From: JBDTNL01 sp039933785
GTDB lineage: Bacteria > Acidobacteriota > Thermoanaerobaculia > Multivoradales > JAGPDF01
Direction of reading: 5' to 3'
Assembly (NCBI GenBank): GCA_039933785.1
Contig: JBDTNL010000029.1
Location: 1 to 46,073 of the forward strand
DNA length: 46,073 nucleotides
The notes beneath the pieces were generated by a model. It made no database searches. It was not told the origin of the DNA and saw nothing but the letters and a program-made list of their open reading frames with translations. This document shows positions 26,671-35,350 of the stretch, in pieces. Made by a program: the position numbers and the translations under genes. How positions within the stretch are numbered: position 1 is the stretch's first letter; every line of letters starts with the position of its first letter.

Positions 26671-27753
26671 ATGTCGCCGATCTACCGTCGCTGCCTACGG
26701 CCTCTTCTCTTCCGCCTCGACCCCGAGTCCGTGCACCACGGCGTCGGCGGAGTGTGCCGGGTCATTTCGTCCGTTGCGCCAGTGGCTGCCCTCATGCGGC
26801 GCTGGAGCGAAGTGCGCAGCGACCGCTTGGTCAGCGACCTCCTGGGAGCGCGATTCCCGAACCCGCTCGGGATGGCGGCGGGATTCGACAAGACAGGGGC
26901 CCTATACCCGTTCCTCTCGATCGCCGGCTTTGGATTCGTCGAATCCGGGACGTTCACCCGCCTGGCGCAGAGCGGAAATCCGAAGCCCCGTCTGTTTCGC
27001 TTCGCGGCGGAAGAAGCCCTGGTAAATCGGATGGGATTCAACAACCCTGGCGCGAGCGTGGCGGCAGCGCGATTCGTCGGGCTGCGAAAGACGGTCCCAT
27101 TGGGAATCAGCGTCGGCAAGACTCGCGTCGCTGCACTCGAAGACGCCGCCGCCGACCAGGCAGAGACCATCGCCCTGTTGGCGCGCTTCGGTGACTACGT
27201 GGCGGTCAACGTCAGCTCGCCGAATACACCCGGGTTGCGCGATCTCCAAGAAGAGAGCCGGCTGCGTGAAGTGATCGCCGCGGCTCGCGAAGGGCAGAGG
27301 CGGGGGGGTGCGGGCGGGCAACCGCTTCTGGTGAAACTCGCGCCGGACTTCGAAGATGCAGACTTCGACCGCGCGGTGTGCACGGCGGCGGAGTCGGCGG
27401 TCGATGGATTCATCCTCACCAACACGACACTGCGTCGAGACGGCGTCCCTTCGGCGCGCCACATCGAGGGCGGCCTGTCGGGTCCCGCGCTGCGCCAGCG
27501 CAGCACGGAACTGATCCGGCGAGCCTTCCGCTTGGTCGAGGGGAAGCTGCCGATCATCGGCGTCGGCGGCATCGGCTCGGGAGAGCATGCGCTGGACAAG
27601 ATTCGCGCCGGAGCGAGCCTGGTCCAGCTCTACACCGCGTACGTCTTCGCGGGCCCGAGCCTGCCGCGAGAAATCAATCGCAGCATCGACGCCGAATGCC
27701 GCCGACTTGGTTGTACGGTCGGTGAACTTGTGGGCTCGGAGAACGGGCGATGA
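26671..27753 (+). CDS. pyrD: Dihydroorotate dehydrogenase (quinone), class 2
   Basis: Oxidises dihydroorotate to orotate with FMN, passing electrons to membrane quinone. It has 360 residues, the class 2 length. NPLGMAAGFDKTGALYPFLS and NRMGFNNPGA are FMN and substrate loops, VNVSSPNTPGLRDLQ holds the catalytic serine, LLVKLAPDF and ILTNTT follow, and PIIGVGGIGSGEHALDKIRA binds the phosphate. It overlaps pyrF by 4 bases (ATGA). Confidence 0.96.
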   Translation: MSPIYRRCLRPLLFRLDPESVHHGVGGVCRVISSVAPVAALMRRWSEVRSDRLVSDLLGARFPNPLGMAAGFDKTGALYPFLSIAGFGFVESGTFTRLAQSGNPKPRLFRFAAEEALVNRMGFNNPGASVAAARFVGLRKTVPLGISVGKTRVAALEDAAADQAETIALLARFGDYVAVNVSSPNTPGLRDLQEESRLREVIAAAREGQRRGGAGGQPLLVKLAPDFEDADFDRAVCTAAESAVDGFILTNTTLRRDGVPSARHIEGGLSGPALRQRSTELIRRAFRLVEGKLPIIGVGGIGSGEHALDKIRAGASLVQLYTAYVFAGPSLPREINRSIDAECRRLGCTVGELVGSENGR

Positions 27754-28469
27754 ACGAGGAACACGATCCGCTGCAACGCGTCGCAGTAGCGCTCGACACT
27801 CGCGAGCGCGAAGAGTTCTCGCGCTGGTGCCGCATTTTCGGTCCGCGAGTGGGAGTGCTCAAGGTCGGCCTGGAGGCCTTCGTCCGCTGGGGGCCTCCGG
27901 CGGTCGCCGAGGCACGCAGGTCGGCGAAGCGTGTGTTTCTCGACCTCAAGCTTCACGACATCCCGAACACGGTCGCCGGCGCGGTCGCAGCGGCGCGCGA
28001 GCTCGGCGTCGACTACCTCACCGTACACGCCTCGGGCGGTCCCGAAATGTTGCGCGCCGCCGGTGACCAAGCCGGAGGGCTGCAAATTCTCGCCGTCACC
28101 TTGCTGACGCACTTGGATGAAGCCGCGCTCGCCCGGCTCGACCTGCAGGGGAGCGGCGCCGCTCGCGTCGCGTCTTGGGCCGACCTCGCACGCGACGCGG
28201 GATGCGCCGGCATCGTCTGCTCACCGCTCGAGACGGCGGAGCTCCGCGCCGCGTACCCGCCCCCATTCCTGCTCGTGACCCCCGGCATTCGCATTCAGCA
28301 GGAGCTAGGCGACGACCAGCGTCGCACGGCCTCGCCAGCGGAAGCGCTCGCGGCGGGCGCCGACCTGTTGGTCATCGGGCGGCCCCTCACCCGGGCCGCC
28401 GATCCCGGCGTGGCCCTCGATCGACTCGCGCGGGCGCTCGGCGAGAAAGCGCCAGATGCGGCTAGATGA
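27750..28469 (+). CDS. pyrF: Orotidine 5'-phosphate decarboxylase
   Basis: 239 residues. VAVALDTREREEF, KVGLEAFVRWGPP and the catalytic block FLDLKLHDIPNTVAGAV are diagnostic, and LLVTPGIRIQ with LVIGRPLTRAADP closes the barrel. It catalyses the last step to UMP, two steps after PyrD. The 3' end overlaps the convergent small membrane protein gene by 8 bases. Confidence 0.96.
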   Translation: MNEEHDPLQRVAVALDTREREEFSRWCRIFGPRVGVLKVGLEAFVRWGPPAVAEARRSAKRVFLDLKLHDIPNTVAGAVAAARELGVDYLTVHASGGPEMLRAAGDQAGGLQILAVTLLTHLDEAALARLDLQGSGAARVASWADLARDAGCAGIVCSPLETAELRAAYPPPFLLVTPGIRIQQELGDDQRRTASPAEALAAGADLLVIGRPLTRAADPGVALDRLARALGEKAPDAAR

Positions 28470-28824
28470 TGAAGATCGGGCGATCGATTTCCCAGTCGAA
28501 ATGCCAGACATAGGTATAGCCCGGGAATTCGAGTGGTACATCGAACGCGGTCTTCAAACGGATGTGATCGTTGATCTTCTCGACCGAAAGATTCTTTTCG
28601 GTCACCGGCAGCTCGAGCTCGCGGGCCTTGTTGACCACGGCCTTCTTGATGGTTTCCGGCGAGGCGGCGCCGAACTTGGCCTGCTCGATCATGAAGTCGT
28701 AGAGCTCAGCGGAGTTGATCTTGATCGGGATCGCCTTGTAGCAGACGAGCGCGATGACCACAAAAGCCACTGACCAAAGGATGCACCCGAGGTTGCCTTC
28801 TCCAGAACCGCGAAGCCTGCGCAT
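28462..28824 (-). CDS. Small single-pass membrane protein (DUF4845-like)
   Basis: 120 residues from the ATG at 28824, which has GAGGAGG 6 bases upstream. The start reads MRRLRGSGEGNLGCILWSVA, and residues 13-32 are a single membrane helix. The remainder is a mixed alpha/beta domain (YDFMIEQAKFGAASPETIKK, and DVPLEFPGYTYVWHFDWEID at the end). The layout and the place next to lepB are like DUF4845 proteins, but I do not see a decisive motif. It follows the two signal peptidases and may be in their operon. Confidence 0.7.
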   Translation of the reverse strand: MRRLRGSGEGNLGCILWSVAFVVIALVCYKAIPIKINSAELYDFMIEQAKFGAASPETIKKAVVNKARELELPVTEKNLSVEKINDHIRLKTAFDVPLEFPGYTYVWHFDWEIDRPIFII

Positions 28825-28871
28825 GTGAAGCCTCCTCGTGCCTTGGTCAGCTGCCAGCGAAGGACGACAGT

Positions 28872-29585
28872 CTAGCGCACCCACCGCAAGCAGCGCTCCC
28901 ATCGCGTTACGTTCCAGATTCTTTCAAGCTCGCCAACGAACCCGATGTCCGCCGGAGCCGGCGCTCCGGACCAATAGACGGCGAGCGCGCGTCCCTTGAT
29001 GGCAGACGCCGGAACCACGCCCCAAAAACGAGAGTCGTCCGAATTCTCGCGGTTGTCGCCGAGGCAAAAGTAGCTGGCGGAGGGTACCGAGAAGACGCCG
29101 AAGTTGTCCCGTAGTCGCAAGGCATCGGGTAGAAACGGCGCGCGCGGGTACGTTCGCGGATCGGAGTGGAAGACGTACGAGGACTCGTCCTGGGCCATTC
29201 CGTTGATGCGCAGCTGCTTGTCTACGAGCTCGACGCGATCGCCGGGCAGCCCGATGCAACGCTTGACGAAATCGCGCCGCGGATCCTCCGGCGAGCGGAA
29301 GACGACGATGTCCCCCCGCCGCACCTCACGCTGTGCCAAGAGGGTCATTGGGTTCGACGAATAGATCCACTTGTTGACCAACAGGTGGTCGCCGACGATG
29401 ACGGCCGGTTCCATCGAGGGTGTTGGAATTTGAAACGCCTGCACCACAAAGGTTCGCGCGAAGAACGCGAAGACCACCGCGGTGAGTAGGGCCTCCAAGG
29501 CCGCCCGCGCCAGCGCTCCCGTTGAGCCGACGCCGCGAAACCGGCGAGCTGGCTTCAGTGGATCAGGTGGAATGTGCGTGTCCAA
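28872..29585 (-). CDS. lepB: Signal peptidase I (second copy)
   Basis: 237 residues from a TTG at 29585. One membrane helix (AALEALLTAVVFAFFARTFV) precedes the catalytic serine in QIPTPSMEPAV. The lysine is in DFVKRCIGLPGD, and the last conserved box is CLGDNRENSDDSRFWGVVP. The active site is complete. The first 31 bases overlap the end of the upstream lepB, and no ribosome site is evident, so translation is probably coupled. Confidence 0.92.
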   Translation of the reverse strand: MDTHIPPDPLKPARRFRGVGSTGALARAALEALLTAVVFAFFARTFVVQAFQIPTPSMEPAVIVGDHLLVNKWIYSSNPMTLLAQREVRRGDIVVFRSPEDPRRDFVKRCIGLPGDRVELVDKQLRINGMAQDESSYVFHSDPRTYPRAPFLPDALRLRDNFGVFSVPSASYFCLGDNRENSDDSRFWGVVPASAIKGRALAVYWSGAPAPADIGFVGELERIWNVTRWERCLRWVR

Positions 29586-30253
29586 CGAGTGCGCGGGACG
29601 AATCCCAGAGCGGTGTGCGCGAGCTGCATCATGCGTTCACCCCAGCCGCGCCATTTGCCGTCCGGAGTCTCGCCTCCGTAGGACCAATAAATGAAAGCCG
29701 GCCGTCCCTTGACGTTCTCGGCGGGTACGAAGCCCCAGAATCGAGAGTCGTAAGAGAAGTCACGGTTGTCGCCCATGCAGAAGTAGTGCGCTGCGGGAAC
29801 CGTGATCGGTCCGAAGTTGTCCCGTCTCCGCCCGCCTTCGGCCTCGCCCTCGCGATCGGTGAACAGACGAGGATCCTTGTGGATCGCGTACGCCGAATCG
29901 TTCACCTGCTGGCCGTTCAAGAACAGAATCTTTTCCCGCATCTGCAAAGTGTCGCCTGGCATACCAATGCAGCGTTTCACGAGATCCGTCTGAGGGTCCT
30001 CGACCGAACGAAAGATCACGATGTCGCCCCGACGGATATCGCGACCGGGCAGCAGCGGGCTGGTCGACGGCTGACCGGTCGAGCCGAAGATGAACCGGTT
30101 GACGAACAGGTGATCTCCGACCAGCAGCGTGTTCTCCATCGATCCGCTGGGGATGTAGAAAGTCTTGAGCACGAAGGTGTTCGAAAAGCCGAGAAAAATC
30201 GCGGCGATCAACAGGGCCTCTAGGTATTCGCGGGCAACCGAGCGTTGCGACAT
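29555..30253 (-). CDS. lepB: Signal peptidase I (first copy)
   Basis: 232 residues from the ATG at 30253. The membrane helix is YLEALLIAAIFLGFSNTFVL, followed by the catalytic serine in YIPSGSMENTLLVGDHLFVN, the lysine in DLVKRCIGMPGD and the box CMGDNRDFSYDSRFWGFVP. It is clearly a paralogue of the downstream copy. Both keep the Ser-Lys dyad, so both should be active, and they may differ in substrates. Confidence 0.94.
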   Translation of the reverse strand: MSQRSVAREYLEALLIAAIFLGFSNTFVLKTFYIPSGSMENTLLVGDHLFVNRFIFGSTGQPSTSPLLPGRDIRRGDIVIFRSVEDPQTDLVKRCIGMPGDTLQMREKILFLNGQQVNDSAYAIHKDPRLFTDREGEAEGGRRRDNFGPITVPAAHYFCMGDNRDFSYDSRFWGFVPAENVKGRPAFIYWSYGGETPDGKWRGWGERMMQLAHTALGFVPRTRWTRTFHLIH

Positions 30254-30665
30254 GGCGCAGAAGCCTATCGCATCGCTCGAGCGCAGTTCTGTGGGTAAAA
30301 GATCGTTCCGTCGGCAAAATCACCTGACACATAGCCAATTGGCGAATAGGCACCCGGGACGGTGGTTTGCGCTTCTGGATGTCTTTTAGCGGCAGAAAAC
30401 CTTGACACATCCTCTCTCGCGCATATCTCGCCAGCGAGCTCTAACCAGCTTGTTTTCTGTAGTTTACACCATCTCCACCGGCCTGGCAACGAACTTGATC
30501 TTGCGCTCTCTCGAAACCAACCGGGAGAAGGAGGTGCGCAGGCCGACGCGACTCGAGACGAGCACACCAAGAAGGGAACGCAGCAAGAAACCAGCTGCCG
30601 GCCGACGTGGCCGGCAAAGACTATCCAACGCGCCTCGGCGCACTGTAGGAAAAAGGGAACTCATC
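30254..30665. other. 412-bp divergent gap between lepB and the ComEA-like gene
   Basis: No convincing gene is seen here. It contains a palindrome GCCAATTGGC (30334-30343), the ComEA-gene promoter (listed separately) and a hairpin GCCGGCC-GACGT-GGCCGGC at 30597-30615. The promoter leaves a roughly 230-base untranslated leader, long enough for a regulatory RNA, but I recognise no riboswitch. A DnaA-box-like TTACCCACA lies at 30298-30290 on the minus strand. Confidence 0.5.
30402..30429 (+). promoter_or_regulatory. Sigma-70-type promoter for the ComEA-like gene
   Basis: A perfect TTGACA at 30402-30407 is followed after 16 bases by TATCTC at 30424-30429. Transcription would start near 30436 and give a long leader containing the 7-bp hairpin at 30597-30615. 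Confidence 0.45.
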
Positions 30666-31007
30666 ATGTTGAAGAACCAATTGCGTTTGATCGGCAGCCT
30701 CGTGCTTGTCGCCCTCGTGCTCACCGCGTTGCCGGCACTGGCGGCCGAAGGCAAGGTGAACATCAATACTGCCTCCGCTCAGCAGCTTGCCCTGCTGCCG
30801 CACGTCGGCGCCTCGGTTGCCGATCGCATCGTCGAGCACCGCACCAAGAATGGCCTGTTCAAGTCGGTCGAGGACCTCGGCCTGGTGAAGGGCATCGGTG
30901 ACAAGACGCTCACCATGCTCAAGCCGTATGTGACCACCTCTGGGGAGACCACGCTGGCGGCCAAGGTGAAGGCCTCCAAGACGGCTCCGGCGGAACCCAA
31001 GGGGTGA
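30666..31007 (+). CDS. Exported ComEA-like helix-hairpin-helix protein
   Basis: 113 residues from the ATG at 30666, with GGGA upstream. A signal peptide (MLKNQLRLIGSLVLVALVLT and on to ALPALA) is followed by KVNINTASAQQLALLPHVGA and VEDLGLVKGIGDKTLTMLKP, the ComEA helix-hairpin-helix pair. ComEA-like proteins bind DNA in the periplasm during uptake. The tail is Lys/Ala-rich. A pseudopilin gene follows, which fits DNA uptake, though many such small proteins occur in non-competent bacteria. Confidence 0.88.
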   Translation: MLKNQLRLIGSLVLVALVLTALPALAAEGKVNINTASAQQLALLPHVGASVADRIVEHRTKNGLFKSVEDLGLVKGIGDKTLTMLKPYVTTSGETTLAAKVKASKTAPAEPKG

Positions 31008-31014
31008 CGGGTTC

Positions 31015-31046
31015 GGCGCGGCGGAGCGATTGAGCTCCGCCGCGCC
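31015..31046 (+). terminator. 13-bp perfect hairpin between the ComEA-like and pseudopilin genes
   Basis: GGCGCGGCGGAGC, a 6-base loop (GATTGA) and the exact complement GCTCCGCCGCGCC. The stem is very stable. It is not followed by a T run (ACTTCTCCTT), so it could be a weak or Rho-aided terminator, or an mRNA-stabilising element that lowers expression of the downstream gene. The sequence sits 8 bases after the stop codon. Confidence 0.6.
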
Positions 31047-31071
31047 ACTTCTCCTTCTGCTAACCAGGATC

Positions 31072-31674
31072 ATGTCGACGCGAAGACAGCTTGGCCTCAC
31101 CCTTCTTGAACTCCTGATCGGCGGGACTGTGACGGCCCTGCTCGCCGGCCTGGGAGTGCCGCCCCTCCTCGAAGCGTCGGCGAATCTTCGCCTGCGCTCT
31201 GCGGCGGAAGAGATCCGTGGTTCCCTGCGTCTGGCGCAGTCCATGGCGATTCGCTACGACGCCAATGTCGGCATCAAGTTCAAGACCAGCCAACCAGAGG
31301 GCACGGTGACGTTTGCGCTATACCGCGACGGAGATGGCGACGGAGTCTCTTCGGCCGACATCGAGCGCGGCATTGACCCTGAGATCCGTTCGGAGCACCA
31401 GCTGACCAGCCTGGGCAGAGGCTTCGGCTTCGGTTTTCCCCCGGGTGAGGCGCCGCGCGATCCCGGCGACCCCAGGGCGCGGCTGAGCAACCTCGACGAT
31501 CCCGTCCGCTTCAACGGCTCGGACATCGCCTCGTTCTCGCCGCTCGGGACTTCGACTCCGGGATCGGTCTATCTCACCGACGGTCGAACGCGGTTGATGG
31601 TGGTGCGCCTCTTCAATCGAACGAGCAAGACGACCGTCTTGACCTACGACCCCCGGACGGAGCGTTGGAGGTGA
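31072..31674 (+). CDS. FimT/GspH-type pseudopilin
   Basis: 200 residues from the ATG at 31072. STRRQLGLTLLELLIGGTVT has the prepilin cleavage pattern: Gly before the cut, and Glu at +5 of the mature chain, followed by a hydrophobic helix. The following LRLRSAAEEIRGSLRLAQSM is typical of FimT/GspH. The C-terminal globular domain includes Asp-rich DGDGDGVSSADIERG, possibly calcium-binding. It should be processed by a prepilin peptidase encoded elsewhere. Confidence 0.9.
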   Translation: MSTRRQLGLTLLELLIGGTVTALLAGLGVPPLLEASANLRLRSAAEEIRGSLRLAQSMAIRYDANVGIKFKTSQPEGTVTFALYRDGDGDGVSSADIERGIDPEIRSEHQLTSLGRGFGFGFPPGEAPRDPGDPRARLSNLDDPVRFNGSDIASFSPLGTSTPGSVYLTDGRTRLMVVRLFNRTSKTTVLTYDPRTERWR

Positions 31675-31760
31675 GCGCCGGAGAGCGCCGCTGCCGCGCC
31701 TCTCGAAGGCTACGGCGGCGCGTTGACTCACTCAGCGGGGCTCTAGTAACGTCGCGCCGC

Positions 31761-32135
31761 ATGTCGTACATCGTAGTCATGACCACCGTCGGCAACGAGG
31801 AGCAAGCGAACCTTCTCGCCGAGGAGGTTGTGGCCCGCCGTCACGCCGGCTGCGTGAACATCGTGCCGGGGGTCCGCTCCCTCTACCGATGGCAGGGCAA
31901 GATCTGTCGCGACAGCGAGTACCTGCTGTTCATCAAGACGCTGGAATCCGAGTACGACGCCCTGGTGCAGACCATCAAGGAGCTCCACAGCTATGAGCTC
32001 CCGGAGATCCTCGCCTTCGGCATCAAGTGCGGCGAGGAGAAATTCCTGAGCTGGATCGCCAGCTGCCTCGACAAGACCGCCGAGTTTTCGGACGAACCCG
32101 AAATACCCCTCAGTCCCGACGACACCGCCTATTGA
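31761..32135 (+). CDS. cutA: CutA divalent-cation tolerance protein
   Basis: 124 residues from the ATG at 31761. VVMTTVGNEEQANLLAEEVV, GCVNIVPGVRSLYRWQGKI and HSYELPEILAF are the CutA1 signature blocks; it folds as a stable trimer. The exact role is debated despite the name. The gene is convergent with the Cys/Met enzyme gene 15 bases away. Confidence 0.94.
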   Translation: MSYIVVMTTVGNEEQANLLAEEVVARRHAGCVNIVPGVRSLYRWQGKICRDSEYLLFIKTLESEYDALVQTIKELHSYELPEILAFGIKCGEEKFLSWIASCLDKTAEFSDEPEIPLSPDDTAY

Positions 32136-32150
32136 CCCGCGGTCGGGCGC

Positions 32151-33311
32151 TCAGAGCCGAGCGAGCGCCTGACCGAGATCGGCCACCAAGTCCGCAAGAT
32201 CCTCGATTCCGACCGACACCCTCACCAGTCCATCGCTGATTCCGAGCTTCAGTCGGTCGGCGGGCGGGACCGAGGCGTGGGTCATGGTCGCCGGATGCGA
32301 GATCAAGGTCTCGACGCCGCCCAGGCTCTCCGCGAGGCTCATCACCCGAACGCCATCGAGCAGGCGTTTTGCCGCGGCGAGGCTCCCGAGGTCGAAGGAG
32401 ATCATGGCGCCGAAGCCGCTCGCCTGGCGTTTCTGCAGCGCGTGACCCGGGTGACTCGCCAACCCCGGGTACAGCACCGAGCTCACCTTGGGGTGACCCG
32501 CCAGGAACGCCGCCACCGCCCGGCCGTTGGACTCGTGGCGATCCATGCGAACAGCCAGGGTCTTGATCCCGCGCAACACGAGGAAGGACTCGAACGGGCC
32601 CAGCACCGCGCCCGCGGACTTCTGGACGAAGGCGAACCACTCGCCGTGATCGGCTCGAGCCGCGACCATCACGCCGGCTACGAGGTCGCTGTGCCCGCCG
32701 AGATACTTGGTCGCCGAATGCACCACGACGTCGGCGCCGTGCTCGATGGGCCGTTGGAAATACGGCGAGAGGAAGGTGTTGTCGACCGCGAGGAACGCGC
32801 CGTGACGATGGGCGATCTCGGCCGCGCCCGCGAGGTCCGCGATCTCCATCATCGGATTCGTCGGGGTCTCGAGGTACACCATCCGGGTGTTGGGCCGCAT
32901 GGCGCGCTCGATTTCGTCCAAGCGTGAGGTGTCGACCCAGGAGGACTCGACACCGTAGCGATTGAGCACCTGATTCATGAATCGGAAGGTGCCGCCATAG
33001 ACGTTACGAGACGCCACTACGTGTTCACCCGACTTCACCAGCGTCATCAGACAGCTGATGGCCGCCATCCCGGACGCAAAGGCGTGCCCGGAGAGGCCGC
33101 CCTCGAGCGACGCGATGTTCGTCTCGAGCGCGCTCCGGGTCGGATTTTGCACCCGCGCATACTCGAAGCCCTTGTGTTTGCCGAGCTCGTCCTGCACATA
33201 CGTCGACGTGGCGTAGATCGGAACGTTCACGGAGCCAGTGGTTGGATCCGGGGACTGACCGGCGTGGATCGCGCGAGTCGAGAAACCGAGGGACTTCGGA
33301 TCACCTTTCAC
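32151..33311 (-). CDS. Cys/Met-metabolism PLP enzyme (cystathionine gamma-lyase or synthase type)
   Basis: 386 residues. FSTRAIHAGQSPDPTTGSVN and YATSTYVQ open the family pattern; the FEYARVQNPTRSALETNIAS, AFASGMAAI and VYGGTFRFM blocks follow. The PLP lysine is in VVHSATKYLGGHSD, and LGGVETLISHPATMTHASVP is the C-terminal signature. It is 80 bp from the divergent mtnA, so both may serve sulfur amino acid recycling. Cystathionine gamma-lyase, gamma-synthase and O-acetylhomoserine sulfhydrylase cannot be separated by eye. Confidence 0.88.
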   Translation of the reverse strand: MKGDPKSLGFSTRAIHAGQSPDPTTGSVNVPIYATSTYVQDELGKHKGFEYARVQNPTRSALETNIASLEGGLSGHAFASGMAAISCLMTLVKSGEHVVASRNVYGGTFRFMNQVLNRYGVESSWVDTSRLDEIERAMRPNTRMVYLETPTNPMMEIADLAGAAEIAHRHGAFLAVDNTFLSPYFQRPIEHGADVVVHSATKYLGGHSDLVAGVMVAARADHGEWFAFVQKSAGAVLGPFESFLVLRGIKTLAVRMDRHESNGRAVAAFLAGHPKVSSVLYPGLASHPGHALQKRQASGFGAMISFDLGSLAAAKRLLDGVRVMSLAESLGGVETLISHPATMTHASVPPADRLKLGISDGLVRVSVGIEDLADLVADLGQALARL

Positions 33312-33391
33312 GTTCGTGGCCTCTTCGCTGGATTGACTGCCGGGTAGCGGCGTCGGCCGATTCTAACTCGGAGCGTTGAACAGGCTCTAAA

Positions 33392-34438
33392 ATGCCCGTC
33401 ACGATGGATCGCGAAGAGATCACACCGCTGCACTGGCGCGATGACGCACTGGCATTGCTCGACCAGACTCGACTTCCCGCGGAGGAGATCTGGCTGCGCT
33501 GCACGCAACCGGTCGAAGTCGGCGAGGCGATCCGCCGGCTCAGCGTGCGCGGCGCTCCGGCGATCGGAGTCGCGGCGGCGTACGGGCTGGTTCTCGGACT
33601 GTCCGGCCCGGGAGAGAGCGATCTGCGCGCCGACTTCGAGAGCGCTGTCCGGGCTGTCTCGACGCGCCCCACGGCGGTCAACTTGCGTTGGGCGGTGGAG
33701 CGCGGTGAGCGAGTTTTCTCTCACCACGAGGCCCAGGGTCGCGCGGCGTGTCGGAGCGCTCTTCTCGCTTGGGCGAAAGATCTGCACGCGGCCGATTTCG
33801 AATCCAATCGGCGGATGGGTGAGTACGGCGCGACGCTCTTCGCCCCGGGCTCGAGGATCCTTACCCACTGCAACACCGGCGCCCTGGCTACGACTGGAAT
33901 CGGAACCGCACTCGGCGTCATCCGTACGGCGCACGCCCAGGGGCGGGTCAGTGAAGTCTTCGCCGACGAGACGCGACCGCTTCTGCAGGGCGCCCGACTC
34001 ACCGCCTGGGAGCTCGAGCATCTCGGAATCCCCTACCGCGTGATCACCGATTCGAGCGCCGGTGCGCTGATGGCACGCGGCATGATCGACGCCGTGATCG
34101 TGGGCGCCGACCGTATCGCCGCCAACGGCGATACCGCGAACAAGATCGGAACGTACACGCTGGCTGTGCTGGCGCGGCATCACGGACTGCCGTTCTACGT
34201 CGCCGCGCCAGTGTCGACCATCGACCCCGGAACCGCCAACGGCGACGCGATACCGATCGAGGAACGCGATCCTGGCGAAGTGACGACCTATGCCGGGACA
34301 ACAATCGCACCGCGGCGGGAGGCGGCGCTGAATTTCGCGTTCGATGTGACGCCGAACGGCCTGATCGCGGCGATCGTGACGGACCAGGGAGTCTTGCGGG
34401 CGCCGTTCGATCGAGCGATCGAGGCGTTGAAGAGCTGA
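33392..34438 (+). CDS. mtnA: Methylthioribose-1-phosphate isomerase
   Basis: 348 residues, the family length. RLSVRGAPAIGVAAAYG is the phosphate loop, LTHCNTGALATTGIGTALGV holds the catalytic cysteine and VGADRIAANGDTANKIGTYT the catalytic aspartate. ETRPLLQGARLTAWEL is also typical. It belongs to the methionine salvage pathway. The gene is divergent from the Cys/Met PLP enzyme and convergent with the tmRNA. Confidence 0.96.
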   Translation: MPVTMDREEITPLHWRDDALALLDQTRLPAEEIWLRCTQPVEVGEAIRRLSVRGAPAIGVAAAYGLVLGLSGPGESDLRADFESAVRAVSTRPTAVNLRWAVERGERVFSHHEAQGRAACRSALLAWAKDLHAADFESNRRMGEYGATLFAPGSRILTHCNTGALATTGIGTALGVIRTAHAQGRVSEVFADETRPLLQGARLTAWELEHLGIPYRVITDSSAGALMARGMIDAVIVGADRIAANGDTANKIGTYTLAVLARHHGLPFYVAAPVSTIDPGTANGDAIPIEERDPGEVTTYAGTTIAPRREAALNFAFDVTPNGLIAAIVTDQGVLRAPFDRAIEALKS

Positions 34439-34457
34439 AGTTTTGGCTGGAGAAATA

Positions 34458-34815
34458 TGGTGGAGGCGGTGGGAATTGAACCCACGTCCGAAAAACGCGA
34501 CCCGAAGCCACTACGTGCGTAGCCCTCACTTTCAAGTCATCGCCCCGCCGCGATGGTAGAAGGCCTCCAACGGCAGCGCCAGCCTCGCATTTGATCCGGG
34601 CCTGGCGCGAGGCCAACCAGGCCCTTCGATCCGTTTCAAGTGACATTCGGCCTCAGACCAACGGATCAGACTCCGAGGACAAACGTGACCGGTTTTTAGG
34701 CGGCCAGAGCCAAGTTGTTGTTGGCAGGTAAAACGGTTCCCGGTTTGTCGAGCCAGAAAACTCGGCACGCGACTTCATAGACCGCACTGTTTCCCGTCGA
34801 AACCGGTGCGCCCCC
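34458..34815 (-). ncRNA. ssrA: Transfer-messenger RNA
   Basis: 358 bases. The 5' end GGGGGCG pairs with CGCCTCC before a discriminator A and CCA (one G-U pair). GGTTTCGACGGG near the 5' end and the T-arm GTGGGTTCAATTCCCAC at the 3' end are tmRNA marks. The tag reading frame (34725-34696) is GCC AAC AAC AAC TTG GCT CTG GCC GCC TAA, giving ANNNLALAA. The ALAA end is the proteolysis signal. The tag is short at 9 residues. The gene is convergent with mtnA. Confidence 0.95.
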
Positions 34816-34889
34816 AAGTTGGCAAAGAACTTCTCCCGCAAACTACAGAACAGCCGCCGAGCCGATGACATTCCGGCCCGGCGAACTTT

Positions 34890-35336
34890 CTATTCTAGCG
34901 CAGGCTCGTCGCTCGGCGCTTCGGCGGCCGCGCGCACGGCGGCAAGAAACTCTTCCGGCCCGCTGGCCCTCAGGCGCGAGGCGACCAGCAACCAGCCCCC
35001 GACCGCCAGCACGAGGCCTAGCGGCGCCGCCGCCAGGAGCCGGGGGAACCAGGGCCAGAGGGCGGTTATCAGGCCGCCGACCGCAGAGAGGAGGAGAATC
35101 ATGACCGCCGAAGAGTTGACCGAAAGCCGCTCGTCCTGCAGTTCGATCGTCAGCTCACTCGACTCGCCAGTGGACTCGATCGTCCAGGTGCCCTTGAGAA
35201 ATCCGCGCCGCAGCCCAGCGACTACTGGCAGCGAGAGCGAGCCGTTCGTCTCCCCAGAATTCTCTCCGAGTCGGGCGCCCCAGCCGTCGCAGACCTCCGC
35301 GAGCGCCGCCCGGACACGCGCGGCGGAAGCCTTCAT
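34890..35336 (-). CDS. Hypothetical protein with two membrane helices
   Basis: 148 residues from the ATG at 35336, 14 bases after the aminotransferase stop. The N-terminal ~75 residues are soluble, followed by two hydrophobic stretches (VMILLLSAVGGLITALWPWF and LLAAAPLGLVLAVGGWLLVA) and a short acidic tail. I do not recognise the family. The C-terminal membrane hairpin suggests a tail-type anchoring with both ends on the same side. The frame is open further upstream but overlaps the aminotransferase gene. Confidence 0.65.
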   Translation of the reverse strand: MKASAARVRAALAEVCDGWGARLGENSGETNGSLSLPVVAGLRRGFLKGTWTIESTGESSELTIELQDERLSVNSSAVMILLLSAVGGLITALWPWFPRLLAAAPLGLVLAVGGWLLVASRLRASGPEEFLAAVRAAAEAPSDEPALE

Positions 35337-35350
35337 GGTGAGGCGCTCGA

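Noticed and set aside
30290..30298. TTACCCACA on the minus strand, 8 of 9 match to a DnaA box
   Set aside because: It is isolated, far from dnaA, and such matches are expected by chance over this length.
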